A stretch of DNA of 7,204 bases from Desulfobacteraceae bacterium (GCA_007131845.1 SLPT01000304.1:1-7204); one strand, 5' to 3'. Numbered from the stretch's first letter, positions 1 through 5,133 are shown. Notes: a model not told the origin generated them from the letters alone. A program made the numbers and translations.

Positions 1-873
1 ATGGTAGACATCCTCCGGGCTTCCGGAAAAATAGGCGCCCTTGTGGTAATAGGCCGCATCCGCGAAAACTTTCATGCCGATTACGCCCATGCCGGCCGCA
101 GCCGCCGTGGCAATGGCGTTGTGCCGGTGGGACATGTACAGGGGGTCCGCCGGGTTGATGGTAACCAGCAGGGTGTCGATGATGCGGAAGGCGTCCTTGC
201 GGATAGCGTATACCAGGGCGGCCGTGTTCCAGTGCCCGGTAATGCCGATGTGGCGAATCCGTTTTTCCCGTTTCGGGTTCAGGCCGGTCCGGTCGGTTCC
301 CTCCCGGAAATCGAGCAGGGCCGGAAGGGCTCCCAGCCAGGGTCTTTCCGGCGAGGGATTGTCCAGTCCCTCGAATATCATGTCGATTTCCGATTGGGTA
401 TTGATGTTGTGGATCTGCACGGCGTCTATATACGCATCTTCCGGGTAGTCCCCCCGGCCGTCGCCGAACATGAGGGAAAGGGACCGGCGAAGGTCGTCCA
501 CGGCCGTTGAGACGTTCCATTCATCGATCATCCCTTCGCTGAAATCCGTTGGAAAACGTTCGCCTTCCGGCCGCCGTGCGGTACGGACATGCGTCTTGGT
601 GGCCACGAAGAGCCGTTTGCGGGCTTCCGGGTCATAACCCGCAGCCGCGGGCGATATGCCCAGCCGTCGGAACGCCTCGCCGAAATGCTTCTGGCTGGGC
701 CCGTAGACATTCGAGGTGTCCATATAGTTGATGCCCAGTTTGTGGGCCTTTTCGATGATGGCGACCGGATCGGATCCGGGGCCGGGCCATTGGATGGACG
801 CCTGGCCGCCGAGACCCAGCGTGGTTATCTCTCTTCCCGTGCGTCCCAGGATCCGGGTTGCTGGCTGCGTCAT
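1..873 (-). CDS. aldo/keto reductase, C-terminus beyond the left edge
   Basis: 291 codons are open from an ATG at 873-871, preceded 7 nt upstream by a perfect AGGAGGT ribosome binding site (881-887), so the start is secure. The protein has the aldo/keto reductase (TIM-barrel, NADPH-dependent carbonyl reductase) layout. The N-terminus carries RILGRTGREITTLGLGG, then the catalytic Asp52/Tyr57 motif MDTSNVYG, Lys93 in FVATKTH and His155 in VQIHNI, which completes the D-Y-K-H tetrad. IRHIGITGH (about residues 209-217) is the strand/loop motif usual in the family. Extra residues between the Tyr and Lys motifs and after Lys93 make it longer than a minimal member. No stop is seen before the edge, so the gene is cut by the window, not broken. 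It lies 125 nt downstream of the thioesterase on the same strand and may share its transcript. The substrate cannot be predicted. Family call is firm. Confidence 0.93.
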   Translation of the reverse strand, partial: MTQPATRILGRTGREITTLGLGGQASIQWPGPGSDPVAIIEKAHKLGINYMDTSNVYGPSQKHFGEAFRRLGISPAAAGYDPEARKRLFVATKTHVRTARRPEGERFPTDFSEGMIDEWNVSTAVDDLRRSLSLMFGDGRGDYPEDAYIDAVQIHNINTQSEIDMIFEGLDNPSPERPWLGALPALLDFREGTDRTGLNPKREKRIRHIGITGHWNTAALVYAIRKDAFRIIDTLLVTINPADPLYMSHRHNAIATAAAAGMGVIGMKVFADAAYYHKGAYFSGSPEDVYH

Positions 874-908
874 ACTATCCACCTCCTGTAGTTGTATTGC
901 TGCCTTTA

Positions 909-950
909 ATCGAAATCGAAATCGGGATCGACACCGACACCGATATCGAT
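909..950. repeat. hexanucleotide ATCGAN tandem repeat (7 units)
   Basis: Seven consecutive 6-bp units fill the gap between the thioesterase stop and the aldo/keto reductase start: ATCGAA, ATCGAA, ATCGGG, ATCGAC, ACCGAC, ACCGAT, ATCGAT. CG recurs at fixed period 6. A shorter copy occurs at 3874-3891, and the two share a 17-nt exact match (915-931 with 3874-3890). Both copies are intergenic. It is a low-complexity repeat family of unknown role; if transcribed as part of the minus-strand operon it would sit in the leader of the reductase gene. Confidence 0.8.
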
Positions 951-998
951 GCACGTTTCCCCTGCATCCCGATTCTGCATCACCGTTTTCCGTCCGGT

Positions 999-1526
999 TC
1001 AGCTCCCGGATTCCCTTTCAAAGTGTTTTTCAGCAAGCCTCGCCTTCCGCCTGGCCTGAGCCTCCCGGTTGCGGCGTTTTTCCTCGTCGGTTTCGGCTAT
1101 GACCGGCGGGATCATACGGGGTTTCAGGTTTTTATCGATAGCCACGTAAGTGAGATAGGCCGAGGCAATATGCCGCCGCTCGCCGCTCATGAGGGTTTCC
1201 GCCTCGACGCGGACGCCGATTTCCATGGAGGTTTTCCCGGTCATGTTGAGGCTGGCCGAAAGGATCAGCAGGTCGCCGATGAATGCCGGGTGATGAAAGT
1301 CCAGGCGATCCACCGAGGCGGTCACGGCGTTGCACCGGGAATGCCGGACAGCCACCACCCCGGCCGCCGAATCAATCAGCTTCATGATCGTTCCGCCGTG
1401 AACGTTGCCTGCCGGATTGGCATCCGAAGGCTGCATCACCTGGGAGACGATCACGCTGGAATCGCAGACGGGTTTTCCGTTTTCCTGTACGTTTGCAGGG
1501 GTGCTGCATGGTTTGTCTTCGCTCAT
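999..1526 (-). CDS. acyl-CoA thioesterase, hotdog fold (YciA/ACOT type)
   Basis: This 175-residue protein probably hydrolyses acyl-CoA to free acid and CoA in the cytoplasm. The family signature is clear: PSDANPAGNVHGGTIMKLID (about residues 33-52) contains the N..GNVHGG segment and acidic residue Asp52 at the start of the hotdog helix, where the ACOT/YciA active-site Asn/Asp lie. It is followed by the beta-strand motif VTASVDRLDFHHPAFIGDLL, typical of the same family. One hotdog domain spans about residues 22-145. Residues 148-175 form a highly charged Arg/Lys/Glu tail, probably a helix, that is not needed for the fold. The ATG at 1526-1524 has an AAGGA-type ribosome binding site and a well-matched promoter upstream (1563-1590). 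It is the first gene of a likely two-gene unit with the aldo/keto reductase. Chain-length preference cannot be told from sequence. Confidence 0.92.
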   Translation of the reverse strand: MSEDKPCSTPANVQENGKPVCDSSVIVSQVMQPSDANPAGNVHGGTIMKLIDSAAGVVAVRHSRCNAVTASVDRLDFHHPAFIGDLLILSASLNMTGKTSMEIGVRVEAETLMSGERRHIASAYLTYVAIDKNLKPRMIPPVIAETDEEKRRNREAQARRKARLAEKHFERESGS

Positions 1527-1562
1527 CGAGTGTCCTTTTCTATGTCTGTCCCGTTTTATCCA

Positions 1563-1590
1563 ATTGTAATTCCGATGCCGGAGCTGTCAA
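1563..1590 (-). promoter_or_regulatory. sigma70-type promoter of the thioesterase gene
   Basis: Read on the minus strand, a perfect -35 TTGACA (1590-1585) is separated by 16 nt from TACAAT (1568-1563), a 5/6 match to the -10 consensus. Transcription would begin about 1556, giving a 5' leader of roughly 30 nt before the ATG at 1526. It is the best sigma70 match for this gene and probably also serves the downstream reductase. Confidence 0.65.
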
Positions 1591-1607
1591 AGAGCGTATA
1601 AAAATCC

Positions 1608-1637
1608 TTGCCCTGTCGGCATAGAATGGTTTATAAA
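1608..1637 (+). promoter_or_regulatory. possible promoter of the L,D-transpeptidase gene
   Basis: TTGCCC (1608-1613, 4/6 match) lies 18 nt before TATAAA (1632-1637, 5/6 match). Transcription would start near 1644, some 65 nt ahead of the GTG start at 1710. This supports the downstream start over the in-frame ATGs at 1608 and 1626, which would lie upstream of the predicted transcript. The match is moderate and no experiment is implied. Confidence 0.35.
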
Positions 1638-1645
1638 TGGTTTAT
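1625..1645. repeat. 10-bp direct repeat with 11-bp period
   Basis: AATGGTTTAT occurs twice exactly (1625-1634 and 1636-1645), separated by one A. The period of 11 bp is close to one DNA helical turn. It overlaps the proposed -10 region of the L,D-transpeptidase promoter, so it could be a tandem binding site for a regulator. It could also be chance in an AT-rich segment. Confidence 0.5.
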
Positions 1646-1709
1646 TGCAGACGGTCGGCTACCGGTCGACCCCGCCCGCTCTTGCCACGAAAGCTTTTCA
1701 GGGAACGTC

Positions 1710-2192
1710 GTGAAACGAATTGTTTTTCTGTTTGTTTTTTTAATACCCTGCGCCTCCTTTGCCGCCTCCAAAGCGGATCTGGTACTTGTTATAAAATCGG
1801 AGGCTATGCTGTATCTGGTTGAAAACGGCGAGGTGTTCAAGTCCTTTCCCGTGGTTTTCGGCGCCAACCCGGTTGGCCACAAGAAGCGGGCAGGCGACAA
1901 CCGAACCCCGGAAGGCCATTATATTCTGGATTTCAAGAACGAAGATTCGGCTTTCTATAAATCGATTCGCATATCCTACCCCAATGAGAAGGATATTACC
2001 AGGGCTGCAAAGCGGGGTCTGGACCCCGGCGGCAATATCATGATCCACGGCCAGAGAAACGGATACGGTCATCTCGCCCCTGTCATGCAGCAGTACAACT
2101 GGACCGAGGGCTGCATCGCGGTGACCAACTATCAGATGGACGTCATCTGGGATGCGGTGGAGGTGGGGACCCCTATCACGATTATGCCGTAG
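1710..2192 (+). CDS. exported L,D-transpeptidase (YkuD domain)
   Basis: A GTG start at 1710, with AGGGA 5 nt upstream (1700-1704), gives 160 residues. I prefer it to the in-frame ATGs at 1608 and 1626 because it places a classical signal peptide at the very N-terminus: K2-R3, a hydrophobic core (residues 4-13) and a CASFA|A cleavage site near residue 18. Cys14 is preceded by Pro, so a lipobox is unlikely. The mature part is almost only the YkuD catalytic domain, acting in the periplasm on peptidoglycan peptides (3-3 cross-links or attachment of proteins). Catalytic His113 lies in MIHGQ and nucleophile Cys135 in WTEGCIAVTN. The usual S/T-x-G-C-x-R motif has Ala in place of Arg, as in a YafK-like subgroup. 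No LysM or other wall-binding domain is present. The gene converges on and overlaps the polyferredoxin gene by 11 bp. Confidence 0.9.
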   Translation: MKRIVFLFVFLIPCASFAASKADLVLVIKSEAMLYLVENGEVFKSFPVVFGANPVGHKKRAGDNRTPEGHYILDFKNEDSAFYKSIRISYPNEKDITRAAKRGLDPGGNIMIHGQRNGYGHLAPVMQQYNWTEGCIAVTNYQMDVIWDAVEVGTPITIMP

Positions 2193-2970
2193 CTCTTTTT
2201 TGCCGCCTGGAGGCGTTCGGGGCTTTTACAGGTTCCGCAACCTCTCCAACCCCCTTCGCCTCGACCTGCGCCGGCCCGAACCGGATGGCATTGGCCGGGC
2301 ATGCACCCGCGCAATTCATACATCGCATGCAATTGGTGGAGAGGGTTTCCGGCCGGCCGGTTTCCTTCACCCGGTCGATGGCGTCATCGAGAATGCCACC
2401 AAGCGGACACGTTGCCGCACACGTTCTGCAGCTTTTGCAGTTCGACTGGATCTGCATCTGGTAGGGGGCAACACGTCCCAAAAGCTTTCCCAGAACACCC
2501 CAGGGGCAGACGTGGGCGCAAAACCCCCGCGGATAATACATTGCTCCCACAATCGTCCCGAGCGTCATCTGGACAGCCATCATCCCGATAGGGATCGTCC
2601 ATGTCCACGGGGCATCCGTCACAAATACCCTCAGGTAGATGAATACCGCCAGGAAAACCACGGTGAACCCGTATCCGAACCATGGGCTGGTCAGAAATCC
2701 GGGCATTTTACGGTTCGGGGAGATACGCCGGATCACATGGTCCAGCCATGCGCCGTTGGGACATATCCAGCCACAGAAGACCCTCCCTGCGAAAAGCGCT
2801 GCCGCCAGTGCGGCAATGACAAATAAAATGTTGAAGTAGTAAATGCCCAGGCCCAGCAGCAGCGCCGCCAGGATAATCCCAAACAACTGGGTGGTGTGGC
2901 GTATATTCGTGTACATGGATTTGGCCTGTATGCAGGATTGGCCTTTTTTCGTTTCAGCCGTTTGTGCCAT
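2182..2970 (-). CDS. NapH-like membrane polyferredoxin (4Fe-4S binding)
   Basis: The 262-residue protein is an integral membrane iron-sulfur protein of the NapH/NosR/CcoG-like group, which passes electrons between a membrane donor and a redox partner. After a short polar N-terminus come hydrophobic segments at about 29-45, 47-61, 101-117 and 126-144. Two Cys-x3-Cys-Pro motifs (Cys66/Cys70 and Cys151/Cys155) each follow a membrane segment, as in NapH. Two classical ferredoxin motifs follow: Cys178/181/184/188-Pro and Cys214/217/220/224-Pro, enough for two [4Fe-4S] clusters. The C-terminal 30 residues are basic and low-complexity. The ATG at 2970-2968 has an AAGGA site 7 nt upstream. It lies 27 nt downstream of the ArsR-rhodanese gene and is clearly in its operon. 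No nap, nos or cco partner is in the window, so it is an orphan electron-transfer protein. Family is firm, physiological partner unknown. Confidence 0.92.
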   Translation of the reverse strand: MAQTAETKKGQSCIQAKSMYTNIRHTTQLFGIILAALLLGLGIYYFNILFVIAALAAALFAGRVFCGWICPNGAWLDHVIRRISPNRKMPGFLTSPWFGYGFTVVFLAVFIYLRVFVTDAPWTWTIPIGMMAVQMTLGTIVGAMYYPRGFCAHVCPWGVLGKLLGRVAPYQMQIQSNCKSCRTCAATCPLGGILDDAIDRVKETGRPETLSTNCMRCMNCAGACPANAIRFGPAQVEAKGVGEVAEPVKAPNASRRQKRATA

Positions 2971-2996
2971 TGGATTTTCCTTGTTGATTAATCAGG

Positions 2997-3698
2997 TTAA
3001 AGGGTTTCGTGTTGATGCTCGCCGCTTGCCACCGGCATTCCGAAAGCCCGCCATTCGGGGATTCCTTCGCGCATCCGTCGGGCCGCATAGCCGTTTTCGC
3101 GCAGCACTTCGACAGCCCGGCTCGCCAGGAGGCAGTAGGGCCCCCGGCAATAGGCGACGATCTCTTTTTCCTGCGGGAGCTCCGCCAGACGGGACGCCAT
3201 CTCTTCAGCAGGGATCGACACGGCGCCGGGAATATGTCCCGCCCGGTATTCCGGTTCGGGCCGGACATCGATGACGATGATTTCGCCCTTTTCCAGGCGG
3301 TTGACAAGGGCTTCGCGGTCGACGGATTCCATGGCTTCGGAGCCGTCCGCAAACCGCGAGACGATTTTTTCGAATTCAGCCAGGCGGGCTTCCGCAAGCC
3401 GGCACATCGCGGAGAAAAATTCGCAGACATGCGCGTCAGCAACGCGGTAGGTCACATACAGCCCCTTTTTTTCGGAATCCACCATGCCCGCCCCCCGAAG
3501 CACCTGGAGGTGCCTCGATACGTTGGCAACGCCCATTTCCGCTTCTTCCGCCAGTGATTCCACGGTTCGAGGCCCGTTTCGCAGGATGTCAAGGATCTTG
3601 AGGCGCCCCGGGCCGGCCATGGCTTTTCCGATCCGGGCAAGCTGTTCGTAGGCGGTATCTTTTGCGTTGTCTTTTTCTGTCTGGTCTTTTGGCTTCAT
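2997..3698 (-). CDS. ArsR-family transcriptional regulator fused to a rhodanese domain
   Basis: This 233-residue protein joins two domains. Residues about 17-110 form an ArsR/SmtB winged helix; the recognition helix is in MGVANVSRHLQVLRGAGMV (55-73) and the wing in SEKKGLYVTYRV (75-86). Residues about 122-226 form a rhodanese domain with IDVRPEPEYRAGHIPGA (143-159) and the active loop C184-R-G-P-Y-C189, Cys184 being the expected persulfide carrier. The usual ArsR metal motif ELCVCDL is absent from the recognition region. The only cysteines in the DNA-binding half are Cys92 and Cys99, in the helix after the wing. The architecture suggests that sulfane sulfur or thiol redox state, not a metal, is the signal (inference). 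It is the first gene of an operon with the polyferredoxin. An inverted repeat overlapping its own promoter points to autorepression. The ATG at 3698-3696 has only a modest GGAAG site. Confidence 0.94.
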   Translation of the reverse strand: MKPKDQTEKDNAKDTAYEQLARIGKAMAGPGRLKILDILRNGPRTVESLAEEAEMGVANVSRHLQVLRGAGMVDSEKKGLYVTYRVADAHVCEFFSAMCRLAEARLAEFEKIVSRFADGSEAMESVDREALVNRLEKGEIIVIDVRPEPEYRAGHIPGAVSIPAEEMASRLAELPQEKEIVAYCRGPYCLLASRAVEVLRENGYAARRMREGIPEWRAFGMPVASGEHQHETL

Positions 3699-3721
3699 AG
3701 GGGCTTCCGGATGTTAGGATA

Positions 3722-3753
3722 TTTACTGATCAAGTATTCAATTGATTTGTAAA
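3722..3753. promoter_or_regulatory. inverted-repeat operator, probably for the ArsR-rhodanese regulator
   Basis: The arms TTTACTGATCAA (3722-3733) and TTGATTTGTAAA (3742-3753) are complementary at 10 of 12 positions, with an 8-nt spacer. Flanking ATAT-rich bases extend the symmetry with a one-base slip. The repeat overlaps the proposed -10 and start site of the minus-strand promoter, the position expected for an ArsR repressor site. The AT-rich 12-n-12 form also fits the family. Binding by this regulator is inferred. Confidence 0.6.
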
Positions 3754-3779
3754 ATATATCGGCAAGCTGTTCTTGTCAA
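3751..3779 (-). promoter_or_regulatory. sigma70-type promoter of the ArsR-rhodanese/polyferredoxin operon
   Basis: On the minus strand a perfect TTGACA (3779-3774) is followed at 17 nt by TATTTT (3756-3751). TATATT, two bases upstream, is an alternative -10 with a 15-nt spacer. The predicted start is near 3744, giving a leader of about 45 nt. The -10 lies at the edge of the inverted repeat at 3722-3753, so a bound repressor would block polymerase. Confidence 0.65.
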
Positions 3780-3873
3780 ATTATAAAAGTGTTTTTTTGG
3801 AAAAAATCGCGCGCGGACACTAAAGAGGTGAGGGGTCCGGCCGCTTTACAGGACGAAGGCCGGGAACTGTTTT

Positions 3874-3891
3874 ATCGAAATCGGGATCGAA
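3874..3891. repeat. second copy of the ATCGAN hexamer repeat (3 units)
   Basis: Three units, ATCGAA, ATCGGG and ATCGAA, in the gene-free stretch. Positions 3874-3890 match 915-931 of the longer array exactly over 17 nt. Two copies of the same low-complexity motif in different intergenic gaps of one 7-kb window suggest a genome-wide repeat family. Confidence 0.7.
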
Positions 3892-3964
3892 ATACCGCCA
3901 ACCTGCGGGGGCAACTACATGACGGTTGTTGATCAGTATAAAACCGGCACGGGAAGGGAGCGGC

Positions 3965-4001
3965 TAAATAAAAATTACCACTCCTGATCTCGATAAGAGT
4001 G
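3965..4001 (-). terminator. possible rho-independent terminator of the PrmA-like gene
   Basis: Read on the minus strand, CACTC (4001-3997) pairs with GAGTG (3983-3979), with a further ATC/GAT pairing inside the loop. The T-rich tail TAATTTTTATTT (3976-3965) follows the stem after a few bases. It lies about 80 nt downstream of the methyltransferase stop codon. The outer stem is only 5 bp, so the call is tentative. Confidence 0.35.
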
Positions 4002-4080
4002 TTACTTCTCAGATGTTGAATCCTCAAAGGAATGTTTGCTCAGTGTTTGCCGAGAGATTTATATCTTACAGGTCGGGTTG

Positions 4081-4941
4081 TCAGCCGCGCTTTTCTTTTT
4101 TGGCGCAAGGGAGATCCGATTGACCATATTGCAGTACCGCCCCGCACCAGCTGTTTTCCGAAAGCGCCTTGAGGAAGGTAAACGATTCCGGCGGGTATGC
4201 TTCCAGAAGCCCCTGAAGCTCATTTTCACGGAACCCCGAGAATACCAGTGCCGCTCCGGGGGATGCAAAATTCCGTATGGTTGTGGAAAGTGCGGCCAGG
4301 GTGGGATATCGTAGGTTGGCCAGAACCAGATGAAACGGACCGGAAACGCTGCCTGCGTCCTCGCCGGATATGCGGATGCGGTCGTCCAGGTTGTTCAGCC
4401 GGGCGTTTTTGCCGGCTTCGTCGCGGGCGCAGGCGTCAATGTCGACGGCAACGGCCTCTTCGATCCCCAGAAGGCAGGCACCGATGGCCAACACCCCGGA
4501 TCCGCACCCGATGTCTATGGCCCGGGTAGCACTTGAGTCTGAAAAGGGAAAATATTCGCGGAGAGTCCATGCGACCAGGCGAAGCGAGATGCGGGTGGTG
4601 GGGTGGTCGCCCATTCCGAACGCGGCGCCGGCAGCGATCCGGATCCGGATGCCGCCCGGCGGCGGATTATAATCGATATCCGGCGGGGTCAGAACGATCT
4701 TTTCTCCCACATCCACCGCCTGCCGGTATGATGTTTCGATAAATGTATGCCCCAGCTGCTGAGTGTAGGCCAGTCGGTTTTCCCGGATCATTTCCCGGAT
4801 CATTTTTCTCGCGGTTCGCACGGGAATGCCGCTGACCGCAGCGATCCGGCGCTCTATCTCCCCCGGCGTATAACGCCTTTCAGCTTTCCCGATTTCATCG
4901 GCAATGACCGATCGCAGATCTTCAGGGTAATTGGTCTGCAA
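4081..4941 (-). CDS. PrmA-like SAM-dependent methyltransferase with winged-helix-like N-terminus
   Basis: The 286-residue product starts at TTG (4941-4939), with GGGGA (4953-4949) 8 nt upstream. No ATG occurs in frame before Met47, which is inside the first domain. Residues about 90-275 match the ribosomal protein L11 methyltransferase (PrmA) fold: FGMGDHPTT (108-116, FGTGxHPTT in PrmA), SAM motif I IDIGCGSGVLAIG (142-154), acidic AVDID (165-169), NARLNN (179-184) and motif IV LANLRYPTL (207-215, where PrmA usually has NI/NL-A). The first 70 residues do not look like the PrmA L11-binding domain. They read as a winged-helix-like segment (TPGEIERRIAAVSGIPVRTA) ending in a 12-bp duplication that encodes MIRE twice. 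The true substrate may therefore be L11 or another protein. The gene stands alone, flanked by repeats. The methyltransferase call is firm, the L11 assignment uncertain. Confidence 0.88.
   Translation of the reverse strand: MQTNYPEDLRSVIADEIGKAERRYTPGEIERRIAAVSGIPVRTARKMIREMIRENRLAYTQQLGHTFIETSYRQAVDVGEKIVLTPPDIDYNPPPGGIRIRIAAGAAFGMGDHPTTRISLRLVAWTLREYFPFSDSSATRAIDIGCGSGVLAIGACLLGIEEAVAVDIDACARDEAGKNARLNNLDDRIRISGEDAGSVSGPFHLVLANLRYPTLAALSTTIRNFASPGAALVFSGFRENELQGLLEAYPPESFTFLKALSENSWCGAVLQYGQSDLPCAKKEKRG
4782..4805 (-). repeat. 12-bp perfect tandem duplication inside the methyltransferase gene
   Basis: CCCGGATCATTT is present twice in tandem (4782-4793 and 4794-4805). On the minus strand it encodes the repeated tetrapeptide Met-Ile-Arg-Glu at residues 47-54, within a predicted helix of the N-terminal domain. 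The duplication keeps the frame. Confidence 0.85.
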
Positions 4942-4958
4942 AGTGTTTTCCCCGGTAG

Positions 4959-5133
4959 AAAATGAAATGATGCATGCGTAAAAAGTCGCGATCCGACGGC
5001 TTTGTAAAAGTTCAAGATCAAGGCTTGCGCAATTTCGAAGAATGCAGAGTACTTGGCGTACATGAAATTCTGAGAAATTGCGCGTAACGCAGATATTGGA
5101 TTTTTTACGAAGTCGTCAAAAATGAAATCATGC
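4959..5133. repeat. 15-bp near-identical direct repeats flanking the palindromic element
   Basis: AAAATGAAATGATGC (4959-4973) and AAAATGAAATCATGC (5119-5133) agree at 14 of 15 positions, in the same orientation. The right copy starts 1 nt after the palindrome ends; the left copy ends 21 nt before it starts. They could be a relic of duplication on insertion or part of the repeat unit. The asymmetric spacing argues against a simple target-site duplication. Confidence 0.5.
4995..5117. repeat. 123-bp imperfect palindromic element (MITE/REP-like)
   Basis: The ends GACGGCTTTGTAAAA (4995-5009) and TTTTACGAAGTCGTC (5103-5117) are complementary at 13 of 15 positions. Inside is a nested hairpin: GCGCAATTTC pairs perfectly with GAAATTGCGC, then AGAAT with ATTCT across a 2x2 internal loop, then GTAC with GTAC across a 5x5 loop, closed by TTGGC. 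Such symmetry indicates selection for structure or a non-autonomous mobile repeat. It carries no gene; a minus-strand open frame through it (5168 to 4854) has no family features. It sits between the divergently oriented methyltransferase and chemoreceptor genes, 54 nt upstream of the former. Confidence 0.75.

Larger units (their letters stand above)
3780..4080. other. gene-free stretch between two minus-strand genes
   Basis: I see no supported gene here on either strand. The longest plus-strand frame starting at an ATG near 3919 encodes only about 22 residues and has no family features. The stretch holds a hairpin-forming pair CCGGCC (3837-3842) / GGCCGG (3858-3863) with a 15-nt loop, the short hexamer repeat at 3874-3891, and a possible terminator at 3965-4001. 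Base composition is mixed, with AT-rich patches near the ends. Confidence 0.6.

Noticed and set aside
1..510. 169-codon plus-strand open frame
   Set aside because: Antisense to the aldo/keto reductase, whose catalytic residues and strong ribosome binding site establish the minus strand as coding; no family features in the plus-strand product.
909..950. CRISPR-like array
   Set aside because: The units are 6 bp with no spacers; it is a simple tandem repeat, and no cas gene is present.
858..1601. 247-codon plus-strand open frame containing an IEIEIGIDTDTDID stretch
   Set aside because: Antisense to the thioesterase. The alternating peptide is only the translation of the hexamer DNA repeat.
1608..1709. 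N-terminal extension of the L,D-transpeptidase from ATG 1608 or 1626
   Set aside because: It would bury the signal peptide behind 28-34 polar residues; the GTG at 1710 has a better ribosome binding site and puts the signal peptide at the N-terminus.
2152..2826. 224-codon plus-strand open frame
   Set aside because: Antisense to the polyferredoxin, whose ordered cysteine motifs show which strand codes.
3009..3557. 182-codon plus-strand open frame
   Set aside because: Antisense to the ArsR-rhodanese gene; no recognisable motifs.
3837..3863. CCGGCC/GGCCGG hairpin as a terminator
   Set aside because: Stem of 6 bp with a 15-nt loop, no T-run on either strand directly after it, and no gene ending nearby.
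3919..3987. Small plus-strand frame of about 22 codons in the gene-free stretch
   Set aside because: Too short, no clear ribosome binding site and no recognisable sequence.
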